NCBI GenBank assembly: GCA_024639145.1
Contig: JAHEIZ010000007.1
Location: 1 to 64,000, forward strand
Source of the DNA: Actinomycetes bacterium
Lineage (GTDB): Bacteria; Actinomycetota; Actinomycetes; S36-B12
Direction of reading: 5' to 3'
Length of the DNA: 64,000 bases
Shown: one piece after another, positions 47,396-56,494 of the stretch
Numbering within the stretch: the first letter of the stretch is position 1
How the letters are laid out: every line of letters begins with the position of its first letter
The notes under the pieces: generated by a model
Database searches by the model: none
Seen by the model: the letters and a program-made list of their open reading frames with translations, nothing else
What the model was told of the DNA's origin: nothing
Program-made: the position numbers and the translations under genes

Positions 47396-48829
47396 TCAGT
47401 TCCAGGCGTTGACGACGACGCGCGTGGCAGACGTGGTGCCTACCTCGTCGACGTGTGCGAAGCGGGCGCGAAGGGCATCGAGCAGCGCTGCGGTGGAGTA
47501 ATCGCCACTCCAGTTCGGGATCTGGCTGAGCAGGAGGCGCACCTTCTCGTCATCCTCGGTCGCGAACTCGATCTGCACCGGCGCCCCGAATCGGGCGAGT
47601 GCCTCGATCGCGAAGGGCATCGGGGTGCCCTGGGTGATGACGACGTGGTGCAGAACTGCCTGACAGATCACGGCTGTCGGATGCACCCGCGCGAGATAGG
47701 AGGCGAACTCGGCATCGAGGAGGCCTGATGCGGGGCTGAGATTCGTGATGTCGCCGAGAATCGGCGTGATGCGCCCTGCGAGATCGGCATTGGTCGAGAC
47801 ACCGGCATAGAGCACATCGAGCGCGCCCGCATCGGCATCCATCACGATGACGCCGGCGTTGGCGTCGCGCACGAGTCGCGATGCCGTGAAGCCGTCATTG
47901 CCGCCGACGTCGAGAACGAGACGCTCACGCCCGGGATGGGCGTTGATGAATTCGGCAGCGAATGCCGACTTCCGGGTGAGGTCGCTCTCTTCGTAGTGCT
48001 CTCGCGAGCCGTAGCCAACCCATGTCGTGGCATGTGCCTGGCCGTGCAGCTTGGTGATCTGCTTCGCCAGTCTCTTGGTCAGGCCCTTCGTCGCCGAAAG
48101 GGCGAGATCACGATTCTTATTGGCCTCGCCGGCGAACTGGGTCTCGCTCGGTGCCTTGGATGTCGGACGAGTAGTGGCCTGGAGGAGAAGCAGAGACAGA
48201 CTGCGGCGCTTGCCCTTCGGCAGGAGCTGGCGCGCGGCATCGGATCGCAGTCCGCGATGACGCGAGAGCTGCCAGGCGTCGGCCGCGGTCACGTGGTCGC
48301 CTGAGCCGACTGCCAGCGGATTGATGAAGTGCTCGATGAATTGCCGCGAGGCATTCCACGAGGGGTTGGGGCGCCAGGCCTCGATCGAGCCGATGTCGAT
48401 GAAGCGCGGATTGAGACCGTCAAACTGCACGTTGAAGGCCGAGGCATCCTTGAGATCCAGGCCGATATCGAGCAACCGCATGCGCAGGTTGAGCGTGAGT
48501 TGGGCGGCCGACTCCAGGAGCGAGTTCGGCCACTCCCATGGGTAGGTAATGACCTCGACGGTGTCGACGCGGAACACGCGAGAGCCAGGCTTCGTCTCGC
48601 GCCCGGCACTTCGGGCGAATGCGTCGAGGACTCGCGATGACTCGTCGCCGTCGACTCGATCGAAGGGAACGAGTGCACCTTCGGCGATCAGAGCGGAATA
48701 GAGAGCTGAGTCGCGGAGGGTGTCGATCGCGGACGCGGACGCCGGGCTCGCGATGCGGTACCAGGTGCCATCGTGACGAAAGGCAGCGTTCTCGGGGTCG
48801 CGGAAGCTGGCCGTCGGCTGTGAGCTCAC
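47396..48829 (-). CDS. Class I SAM-dependent methyltransferase with N-terminal kinase-like segment
   Basis: LVLDVGGNDGFTASRLVRDANAGVIVMDAD; N-terminal LKDASAFNVQFDGLNPRFIDIGSIE. Confidence 0.82.
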   Translation of the reverse strand: MSSQPTASFRDPENAAFRHDGTWYRIASPASASAIDTLRDSALYSALIAEGALVPFDRVDGDESSRVLDAFARSAGRETKPGSRVFRVDTVEVITYPWEWPNSLLESAAQLTLNLRMRLLDIGLDLKDASAFNVQFDGLNPRFIDIGSIEAWRPNPSWNASRQFIEHFINPLAVGSGDHVTAADAWQLSRHRGLRSDAARQLLPKGKRRSLSLLLLQATTRPTSKAPSETQFAGEANKNRDLALSATKGLTKRLAKQITKLHGQAHATTWVGYGSREHYEESDLTRKSAFAAEFINAHPGRERLVLDVGGNDGFTASRLVRDANAGVIVMDADAGALDVLYAGVSTNADLAGRITPILGDITNLSPASGLLDAEFASYLARVHPTAVICQAVLHHVVITQGTPMPFAIEALARFGAPVQIEFATEDDEKVRLLLSQIPNWSGDYSTAALLDALRARFAHVDEVGTTSATRVVVNAWN

Positions 48830-49026
48830 TGCTCGGTCGGTGCCGGATCAGTGGTGGTCGACTCAGCCACGGAGTCGGCCTGCGGAGCGGTCTTGCCGGG
48901 TCCGCGCCCACGGATCTGCGCCCACTTCGAGCGGATGAAGAACCAGATGCCCGCGGCACCGCTGGCAATGGCTGCCAGCAGGTAGGAACCCGTCCCGGCG
49001 TCGATATAACCGACGGTCTTCAGCAT
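48826..49026 (-). CDS. Small membrane protein, YIDAGTGSYLL motif
   Basis: MLKTVGYIDAGTGSYLLAAIASGAAGIWFFIRSKW; 4-bp overlap with the downstream methyltransferase gene. Confidence 0.75.
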   Translation of the reverse strand: MLKTVGYIDAGTGSYLLAAIASGAAGIWFFIRSKWAQIRGRGPGKTAPQADSVAESTTTDPAPTEQ

Positions 49027-49088
49027 CTGTTCACCTCTTGGTCGAATGCGCGTTAGGTGGAGCGTACAGGCAGGTGCAGACTGGGTCG

Positions 49089-49742
49089 GTGCAGTCCGCG
49101 GCCCTGAGATCCCCGAGAAGTTGGGGAATCCTGATCCTCGGAACGGTGTGCGCGGGAATTGCCGTGGCGCTCCTTCTCGATACAGCCTTCGGAGTCGCCC
49201 CTGTCGATGCCGTGTTCTCGGGCATCAGCCGAAAGACCGGCATCAGCGTGGGCACTGCCCTCATCGCGGCGTGCATGGTCCTGGTGCTCCTGGCGTGGGC
49301 CCTCGGGGTCAAGCCGGGGCTGGGCACGGTGGTCTCGTTCTTCGGTATCGGCCTCTCTGTCGATGCCACGACCTGGGTTCTCGAGTCGACCGGCTGGAGC
49401 GTGACTGACGCTTCGTGGCAGCTGCGCCTGGTGGTCTGGCTTCTCGCCGCCCCCCTCTTGGGTTTCGCCGCAGCCTGCATGTACTCCAGCGGACTCGGCG
49501 CCAGCCCTTACGACCTCTTCGTGCAGTCGATGGGTCGGTTCCATCTGTCGATTCCTGTCGCACGCGTGATCATTGACGGCGCCATGCTGATCGTGGCCTT
49601 CGCGATCGGAGGCGCCTGGGGCCTGGGCACAGTGGGGCTGATGCTGGCGATCCCCCTGTTCCTCAAGCTCTTCTTGCCGCTGGTCGGCCGGTTCGCCCCC
49701 CATCAGTCCTTCGAGCATCCCTCCCGCATGTCTAATAGTTGA
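49089..49742 (+). CDS. YczE/YitT-like integral membrane protein
   Basis: Five hydrophobic segments; GVAPVDAVFSGISRKTGISVGTA, SGLGASPYDLFVQSM; start trimmed to the GTG at 49089. Confidence 0.7.
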   Translation: MQSAALRSPRSWGILILGTVCAGIAVALLLDTAFGVAPVDAVFSGISRKTGISVGTALIAACMVLVLLAWALGVKPGLGTVVSFFGIGLSVDATTWVLESTGWSVTDASWQLRLVVWLLAAPLLGFAAACMYSSGLGASPYDLFVQSMGRFHLSIPVARVIIDGAMLIVAFAIGGAWGLGTVGLMLAIPLFLKLFLPLVGRFAPHQSFEHPSRMSNS

Positions 49743-49773
49743 CAGTTCAACTACATGGACGGATACTTGTCCC

Positions 49774-50562
49774 ATGAGTACCGATACCGACCGCATGCCC
49801 GCTCTCTTCCTGGGCCACGGTGCGCCTCCCCTGCTCGATGACCGGCTCTGGACTGCGCAGTTGTCGGCCTGGGCCGGAGAGCTGCCGAAGCCGAAGGCGA
49901 TCCTGATCGTCTCGGCCCACTGGGAGCAGGCGCCGATGAGCCTGTCCGCAACCGATGCGGCCACCCCCCTCATCTACGACTTCGGCGGATTCGATCCCAA
50001 GTACTTTCGCGAGACCTATGCCACGCCCGACGCCTCGGCCCTCGCGAAGCTCGTGACCTCTCTCATGCCGGACGGCATGTCCGTGCACCAGCACAAGAGC
50101 CGAGGTCTCGACCACGGGGCCTGGGTCCCGCTGAAGGTGATGTACCCGAAAGCTGACATCCCCGTTCTGCAGCTCTCGATTCCCACCCATGACCCCGCAG
50201 CGCTGATGGAGATCGGTCGCAGACTCCAGCCGCTGCGTGATGCGGGGGTCCTGATCATTGGCTCCGGCTTCCTCACGCATGGCCTGCCCTATCTTCGCGA
50301 CTGGAGCACCGACGCGGTTCCCCCCGGATGGTCGGTCGACTTTGACCTCTGGGCAACCGAGGCGATGGCGCGCGGCGATCTCGACACCTTGATGGACTAC
50401 CGGAATCAGGCACCCGGGATGCCCTACGCGCATCCGACCGTCGAGCACCTCTCCCCGCTCTTCATCGCGCTCGGCGCCGCAAGCGTTCCCGATAGCGCGC
50501 CTTCAGTGACCATCGACGGCTACTTTTATGGTCTGGCGAAGCGATCGATTCAGGTCGCCTGA
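49774..50562 (+). CDS. DODA-type class III extradiol ring-cleavage dioxygenase family
   Basis: ALFLGHGAPPLLDD, ILIVSAHWEQ, SRGLDHGAWVPL, SGFLTHGLPYL. Confidence 0.93.
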   Translation: MSTDTDRMPALFLGHGAPPLLDDRLWTAQLSAWAGELPKPKAILIVSAHWEQAPMSLSATDAATPLIYDFGGFDPKYFRETYATPDASALAKLVTSLMPDGMSVHQHKSRGLDHGAWVPLKVMYPKADIPVLQLSIPTHDPAALMEIGRRLQPLRDAGVLIIGSGFLTHGLPYLRDWSTDAVPPGWSVDFDLWATEAMARGDLDTLMDYRNQAPGMPYAHPTVEHLSPLFIALGAASVPDSAPSVTIDGYFYGLAKRSIQVA

Positions 50563-50576
50563 CGAAGGGCACGGCC

Positions 50577-51407
50577 ATGGGATCCACGAGTTCGACGAAG
50601 GATCCGCACTCCGACCGCATGCCTAAGAAGGTCTACGAAGCCGAGCTCTACCGCCTGCAGGCCGAACTCGTGAAGATGCAGGAATGGATACGCCTCGAGG
50701 GCCTGCGTCTCGTCGTGCTCTTCGAAGGTCGCGATGCCGCGGGCAAGGGCTCCGCGATCAAGCGCGTAGCCGAGTACCTCAATCCTCGCGTCGCCCAGAT
50801 CGTGGCATTGCCGACTCCCACAGAGCGACAGCGCACGCAGTGGTACTTCCAGCGCTATGTCGAGCACCTTCCCGCCGGCGGCGAGATTCGGCTCCTCGAT
50901 CGCTCCTGGTACAACCGCGCCGGGGTCGAGCGCGTGATGAACTTCTGCACCGCGGAGGAATACCGGCGCTTCCTTCATCAGACACCGATCTTCGAACGAC
51001 TCCTGATCGAGGACGGCATTCTCCTGCGCAAGTATTGGTTCAGTGTCAGCGATGACGAGCAGGAACGACGCTTCAAGTCGCGTCTCGAAGATCCGATGCG
51101 CCAGTGGAAGCTCTCGCCGATGGATCTCGAGTCGATCACGCGCTGGGAGGATTACTCTCGCGCGAAGGACGAGATGCTGGTGCACACCGACATCCCCGAG
51201 TCACCGTGGTTCGTGGTCGAGGCAGACGACAAGCGCCGCGCGCGCATCAACATGATTCATCACCTGCTGACGACCATTCCGTACGAGCAGGTGATGCGTC
51301 CACCCTTGGAGCTTCCGCATCGGCCGTCATCAAGCGGATACGAACGACCGCCCCGGGATCTCAATAACTACGTTCCCGATTACGCCGCGGGTCTGCCGGG
51401 GAGCTGA
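50577..51407 (+). CDS. ppk2: Polyphosphate kinase 2 (PPK2) family protein
   Basis: LVVLFEGRDAAGKGSAIKRVAEYLNPR, LPTPTERQRTQWYFQRYVEHLPAGGEIRLLDRSWYNRAGVERVM. Confidence 0.96.
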   Translation: MGSTSSTKDPHSDRMPKKVYEAELYRLQAELVKMQEWIRLEGLRLVVLFEGRDAAGKGSAIKRVAEYLNPRVAQIVALPTPTERQRTQWYFQRYVEHLPAGGEIRLLDRSWYNRAGVERVMNFCTAEEYRRFLHQTPIFERLLIEDGILLRKYWFSVSDDEQERRFKSRLEDPMRQWKLSPMDLESITRWEDYSRAKDEMLVHTDIPESPWFVVEADDKRRARINMIHHLLTTIPYEQVMRPPLELPHRPSSSGYERPPRDLNNYVPDYAAGLPGS

Positions 51408-51411
51408 GGGA

Positions 51412-51615
51412 TCAGAGTTCGGAACTGCGACCGGGCGCGTGGCTCTCGAGGAGCGCGTACACCTCACTGGCGCGGTAACGGCGATGACCGCCGAGAGTGC
51501 GAATGCTCGCGAGCTTTCCGGCCTTAGCCCACCGAGTGACGGTCTTGGGGTCGACACGAAAGAGTGCTGCGACCTCGGAAGGGGTGAGCAACTGCTCGGA
51601 CTCTGGCCCGGCCAT
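51412..51615 (-). CDS. bldC: BldC-like MerR-type HTH regulator
   Basis: LLTPSEVAALFRVDPKTVTRWAKAGKLASIRTLGGHRRYRASEVYALL; start trimmed to 51615. Confidence 0.93.
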   Translation of the reverse strand: MAGPESEQLLTPSEVAALFRVDPKTVTRWAKAGKLASIRTLGGHRRYRASEVYALLESHAPGRSSEL

Positions 51616-51920
51616 GCATTTCCTCCCCGCTCGGACTTGCACCCGTGTGGCTTCGTGAACCGTCGTACTGTCCCACCCCCGTGGGGGTGCGGCAAGCGTA
51701 AACGGCCGAAACACCGTGTTTTTCCTGGCTTTCGGGCGGATTTCCCGTCCTCCAGAGCATTGAGTCCGAAATGTCCGTTCCCATCCCGGCCAGACCGGAT
51801 AGCCGCTGCCTGAGGGGCCAGGTAGACTTCGGTTCATTGACGCGCGGCGGCCCCGGGGCTGCTGCGCGAGTTCCGTCCAATACGTACCGGGGCGATGGCC
51901 CCGAATAAGGGGGTCGAGCC

Positions 51921-52121
51921 ATGGGGCGCGGCCGGGCCAAGGCGAAGCAGACCAAGGTTGCCCGCGAGCTTAAGTACGGTGGTCCGCAGACTGATTTCGA
52001 TCGTCTGCAGGCCGAGCTCGGCGGAGGAAGCAGCACTTACACCAGCACGAGCGTCGACACCGATGATGTCGACGACGAAGACGATCCCTACGCCAAGTAC
52101 CTCAACGACGACGAGAAGTAA
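51921..52121 (+). CDS. DUF3073 family protein
   Basis: MGRGRAKAKQTKVARELKYGGPQTDFDRLQAELG; divergent from bldC, next to purM. Confidence 0.93.
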   Translation: MGRGRAKAKQTKVARELKYGGPQTDFDRLQAELGGGSSTYTSTSVDTDDVDDEDDPYAKYLNDDEK

Positions 52122-52136
52122 TTCAGGCGTACGCGA

Positions 52137-53228
52137 CTAGAGCACGTAGGAGCCGATCAGCGTCGTCGCGCCGCCCTTGCCACCCTTGGCCTCGGCATCT
52201 CCGTGCTCGCCTTCTCGACGATCACGAATCTCGCCGCACACCCATGACGGCACTCCACGCGCATTCAGCACGCGAAGTGCCTCATCGGCAGCGGATGCCG
52301 CAACGATCGCAATCATGCCCATGCCCATGTTGAACGTGCGCTCGAGCTCAATCTGCTCGACCTTGCCCAGGCTGCCAATGAGCGTGAATACCGGCTGAGG
52401 AGCCCAGGTTGAACGATCAATATCGACGGCAAGATGCGACGGCAGCACTCGCGCGATGTTCGCCGCGATACCGCCACCGGTGATGTGGCTCATCGCATGC
52501 ACCTCGACAGCATCGGCCAGTGCCAGGCAGTCCTTGGCGTAGATACGCGTCGGAATGAGGAGCTCCTCGCCCACCGTGTGCCCGAGATCATCACTATGCG
52601 CGAAGAGCCCGGGACCGTCGTCGCCGAGCAGAACATAACGCGCGAGTGAATAGCCATTGGAGTGCAGGCCCGAGGACTTCATCGCGATGACGACATCACC
52701 GGCGCGCACGAGATCGGCACTCAGCAGGCGGTCAGCCTCCACCACGCCGGTGCCCGCACCCGCCATGTCGTACTCATGCGGACCCAGAAGGCCCGGATGC
52801 TCGGCAGTCTCCCCGCCGAGAAGTGCACAGCCGGCCTGGCGGCAACCCTCGGCGATGCCCGCAACGATGTTGGCAATGCGCTCGGGAACGACCGAACCCG
52901 TAGCGATGTAGTCAGTAAGAAAGAGAGGCTCGGCACCGCAGACCACCAGATCGTCGACGATCATCGCGACGAGATCGATGCCGACCGTGTGGTGGATGTC
53001 GAGGGCCTGCGCCACAGCGACCTTGGTACCCACGCCATCAGTCGAGGTCGCGAGCAGCGGCTTGCGGTACTTGGTCAGGGCAGAGGCATCGAAGAGCCCG
53101 GCGAAACCACCGAAGCTGCCCACGGTCTCGGGGCGCTGGGCCGCGGCCACTGACGCACGCATCAGGGCTACCGCGCGCTCGCCCGCCTCGACATCAACGC
53201 CGGCCGCTGCGTATGACGCACCGCTCAT
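52137..53228 (-). CDS. purM: Phosphoribosylformylglycinamidine cyclo-ligase
   Basis: SYAAAGVDVEAGERAV, TDGVGTKV, GGETAEHPG, SSGLHSNGYSLAR, HITGGG. Confidence 0.96.
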   Translation of the reverse strand: MSGASYAAAGVDVEAGERAVALMRASVAAAQRPETVGSFGGFAGLFDASALTKYRKPLLATSTDGVGTKVAVAQALDIHHTVGIDLVAMIVDDLVVCGAEPLFLTDYIATGSVVPERIANIVAGIAEGCRQAGCALLGGETAEHPGLLGPHEYDMAGAGTGVVEADRLLSADLVRAGDVVIAMKSSGLHSNGYSLARYVLLGDDGPGLFAHSDDLGHTVGEELLIPTRIYAKDCLALADAVEVHAMSHITGGGIAANIARVLPSHLAVDIDRSTWAPQPVFTLIGSLGKVEQIELERTFNMGMGMIAIVAASAADEALRVLNARGVPSWVCGEIRDRREGEHGDAEAKGGKGGATTLIGSYVL

Positions 53229-54769
53229 GGTCGATCCAGAGCATCAAGTGCGCCACCGGCAATGGTGTTCGTGACACCCTCAGCGTCGACCACGCGACGC
53301 TCGATGCCGTCGAGAACCTGCTTGCCCACCGCCTGCTGAGCCTCGGGAATCTGCACCGGGTAGATGCCATCGAAGCAGGCGCGGCACAGGTTGTCCTTGG
53401 GAATGGTCGTGGTCTTGATCAGCATGTCGAGATCGACATAGCCGAGGGAATCGGCACCGATGGACGTGCAGATCTCGTCAATGGTGAGGCCGTTGGCCAC
53501 GAGCTCGGCACGAGTCGCGAAGTCGATTCCGTAGAAGCACGGCCACTTCACCGGCGGACTGCTGATGCGCACGTGAACTTCCTTCGCACCGGCCTCGCGC
53601 AGCATGCGCACGAGTGCGCGTTGCGTGTTACCGCGCACGATGGAATCGTCGACGACGACAAGGCGCTGGCCGGCGATGACCTCGCGGAGGGGGTTCAACT
53701 TCAGACGGATGCCCAACTGGCGAATGGTCTGCGAGGGCTGGATGAACGTGCGGCCGACATAGGCGTTCTTGACCAGACCCTCGGCGAACGGAATGCCGGA
53801 TTCCTGCGCGTAGCCGATGGCGGCATATCGGCCGGACTCGGGAACCGGGATGACGAGATCAGCCTCGACCGGGTGCTCGCGCGCCAGCTCGCGACCGATC
53901 TCGACTCGCGAGACCTGAACACTGCGGCCAGCGATAGTGGTGTCGGGACGAGCGAGGTAGACGTACTCGAAGAGGCAGCCCTTGGGCTTCGCCTCGGCGA
54001 AACGCTGGGAGCGCAGGCCGTGCTCGTCGATGCAGATGAGCTCGCCCGGCTCTACCTCGCGCACGAAGGCGGCACCGACGATGTCGAGCGCTGCCGTCTC
54101 ACTGGCGATCACCCATCCGCGCTCGAGGCGACCGAGAACCAGCGGACGGATGCCCTGGGGGTCACGTGCGCCGTAGAGAGCGTCGTCATCCATGAAGACG
54201 AGAGAGAAAGCGCCACGCACATGAGGCAACTCGAGCATTGCCGCGGCCTCGATGCTGAGATCGGGATGAACAGCAATCAGGGCAGTGAGCACATCGGTGT
54301 CATTGGTCGCCATCGCCTCGCCCAACGGCAGCTCGCCTGAGTTGCCCGCCAAGGTCGCCAGCCTGGTCGCGAGTTCGCGCGTATTGGTGATGTTGCCGTT
54401 GTGGCCGAGGGCCAGGTGACCCGTTGCCGTCGAGCGAAGGATCGGCTGGGCGTTCTCCCAGACGCTCGCACCCGTGGTCGAGTAACGCGTGTGCCCGATG
54501 GCCACGTGCCCCTTCAAGGACTCCAGGCTCGCCTCGGTGAACACCTGCGAGACCAGGCCCATGTCCTTATATACGAGGATGTGGCTGCCGTCGCTGACCG
54601 CGATTCCGGCGGATTCCTGGCCGCGATGCTGGAGCGCGTAAAGGCCGAAGTACGTGAGTTTGGCAACCTCGTCGCCGGGAGCCCAGACCCCGAATACGCC
54701 ACAGGCGTCCTGGGGGCCCTTATCGCCGGGAAGGAGGTCATGGTTCAGAAGTCCATCGCCTCGCGCCAC
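53225..54769 (-). CDS. purF: Amidophosphoribosyltransferase
   Basis: DACGVFGVWAPGDEVAKLTYFGLYALQHRGQESAGI; VVVDDSIVRGNTQRALVRMLREAGAKEVHVRISSPP. Confidence 0.97.
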   Translation of the reverse strand: MARGDGLLNHDLLPGDKGPQDACGVFGVWAPGDEVAKLTYFGLYALQHRGQESAGIAVSDGSHILVYKDMGLVSQVFTEASLESLKGHVAIGHTRYSTTGASVWENAQPILRSTATGHLALGHNGNITNTRELATRLATLAGNSGELPLGEAMATNDTDVLTALIAVHPDLSIEAAAMLELPHVRGAFSLVFMDDDALYGARDPQGIRPLVLGRLERGWVIASETAALDIVGAAFVREVEPGELICIDEHGLRSQRFAEAKPKGCLFEYVYLARPDTTIAGRSVQVSRVEIGRELAREHPVEADLVIPVPESGRYAAIGYAQESGIPFAEGLVKNAYVGRTFIQPSQTIRQLGIRLKLNPLREVIAGQRLVVVDDSIVRGNTQRALVRMLREAGAKEVHVRISSPPVKWPCFYGIDFATRAELVANGLTIDEICTSIGADSLGYVDLDMLIKTTTIPKDNLCRACFDGIYPVQIPEAQQAVGKQVLDGIERRVVDAEGVTNTIAGGALDALDRP

Positions 54770-54790
54770 GCCCTAAGGATACGGGATAGA

Positions 54791-55597
54791 TCAGATGACT
54801 CCACCAGCGCGCTCGTCATCGCTGCCGAACTTCTGGGCCACGTAGATGGGAATGATGCTGACCAGGACCAGGGCGGCGGCCACCACGTTGACAATCGGTG
54901 CCTGATTGGGTCGGAAGAGGTTCTGGTAGATCCAGATCGGCAGGGTCGTAATGCCCGGCCCTGCGGTGAAGGTCGTGACGATGATCTCGTCGAAGGAGAG
55001 TCCGAAGGCCAGGATTCCGCCGGCCAGGATCGCTGACTTCATGAGCGGGAAGGTCACCAGTCTGAAGGTGGTCCACCCGCCCGCGCCGAGATCCGACGAT
55101 GCCTCCTCAACGCTGCCGCCCATCCGGCGCAGGCGCGCGAGAACGTTGTTGTAGACCACCACCATGCAGAAGGTCGCATGGGCGACGACAAGGGTGAGGA
55201 AGGTGAGCCCGCCCAGGTACGACGTGAAGACATTGTTCAGCGCGATGCCCGTGACAATTCCCGGGAGTGCGATGGGCAGGACGATCAGCAAGGAGATCGA
55301 CTCGCGGCCGAAGAAGCGGTAGCGAGCGATGGCAAGCGAGATCAGGAGTCCGAGGACAAGCGCGATCGCGGTCGCGCACAGGGCGACGACGACGCTCGTC
55401 AGCAAGGCACTGCGTACGCCTTCATTGTCGACTGCCTTCGACCACCATTCGGTCGTGTAGCCGGTCGGCGGCCAGGTCAGCGACTTGTTGGTGCTGAAGG
55501 AGTTGATCAGGATGATGCCGAGCGGCACGTAGACGAAAGCGCCGGCGATGATGGCGAAGATACCCAGGAGCATCTTGGTTCCGCGGGAGAGAGTCAT
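54791..55597 (-). CDS. Spermidine/putrescine-type ABC transporter permease (PotC-like)
   Basis: Multi-TM permease; FGLSFDEIIVTTF. Confidence 0.9.
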   Translation of the reverse strand: MTLSRGTKMLLGIFAIIAGAFVYVPLGIILINSFSTNKSLTWPPTGYTTEWWSKAVDNEGVRSALLTSVVVALCATAIALVLGLLISLAIARYRFFGRESISLLIVLPIALPGIVTGIALNNVFTSYLGGLTFLTLVVAHATFCMVVVYNNVLARLRRMGGSVEEASSDLGAGGWTTFRLVTFPLMKSAILAGGILAFGLSFDEIIVTTFTAGPGITTLPIWIYQNLFRPNQAPIVNVVAAALVLVSIIPIYVAQKFGSDDERAGGVI

Positions 55598-55599
55598 GG

Positions 55600-56469
55600 C
55601 TACACGCTCTCCAGTGCGCCGGTCTTACGCACGGCCAGCAAGTACAGCACGATGATGATGACCGGCAAGGTGGCCACTGCAGCGGCGAAGGGCAGATTCG
55701 TCACATAGGTCTGCTGCACGATGTTTCCCAGCATCGTGACCTTTCCGCCGACGATCTGAGCGGTGATGTAGTCACCGAGACTCAGCGAGAAGGTGAAGAT
55801 CGAGCCCGCCACCACAGACGGGAAGATCATCGGGATCACGATGCTCCGGAAGGTGCGCCCTGAATGGGCGCCGAGATCCGCCGACGCATCGAGCATCGAA
55901 TCCGGTAGACGCGTGAGACCCGCGTAGACCGGGAGGATCATGTAGGGCAGCCAGAGATAGGTCAGCGTGATGACGATGCCGACGTAGCCATACCCCGGTC
56001 CGTCGAGACCGAGGGGCTTCAGGAACCAGGCGATCACGCCAGTCTCGGGCTGAAGCATCGATCGCCAGGCGTAGACCTTCACCAGGTACGACGCCCAGAG
56101 CGGGGTCAGCACGAGCGCGATCATGACCGGGCGCCAGTTCCGCGGCGCGACTCGCGCCATGAAGAAAGCGAGGGGCACGGCAATCACCAAGCACAGGATC
56201 GTGACCAGCAAGGCAATCGAAATCGTGCGAAACACGGATTGGTAATAGGCAGACGTCGTGAAGAGCGTCTGGAAGTTCTTCAGGCTGAAAGACCGGACAA
56301 CCTGACTGGTGAAGTCGTCGACCTGGTAGAACGCCGTCAGGAAGAGGGCGCCAAGCGACCCCAGGTAGACCACGACCAACCACGCCATCGGGGCGGTGAG
56401 CAGGCCGCCCAGGCGAAGCCCGGGATGCCTGTACCAAAAACCCCGATGGGTGGCGGTCGTGGTCGTCAC
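55600..56469 (-). CDS. Spermidine/putrescine-type ABC transporter permease (PotB-like)
   Basis: Multi-TM permease; FSLSLGDYITAQIVGG. Confidence 0.9.
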   Translation of the reverse strand: MTTTTATHRGFWYRHPGLRLGGLLTAPMAWLVVVYLGSLGALFLTAFYQVDDFTSQVVRSFSLKNFQTLFTTSAYYQSVFRTISIALLVTILCLVIAVPLAFFMARVAPRNWRPVMIALVLTPLWASYLVKVYAWRSMLQPETGVIAWFLKPLGLDGPGYGYVGIVITLTYLWLPYMILPVYAGLTRLPDSMLDASADLGAHSGRTFRSIVIPMIFPSVVAGSIFTFSLSLGDYITAQIVGGKVTMLGNIVQQTYVTNLPFAAAVATLPVIIIVLYLLAVRKTGALESV

Positions 56470-56494
56470 TGAGTTCTTCCTCCGCTACGCAGCG

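Noticed and set aside
49053-49973. 306-aa minus-strand ORF across YczE-like and dioxygenase genes
   Set aside because: Antisense to two real genes; highly biased composition.
51670-51695. CACCCC/GGGGTG hairpin in the bldC/DUF3073 intergenic region
   Set aside because: Short stem, no downstream U-tract and no gene-end context; not enough to call a regulatory element.
53213-54340. 375-aa plus-strand ORF opposite purF
   Set aside because: purF is certain; shadow ORF.
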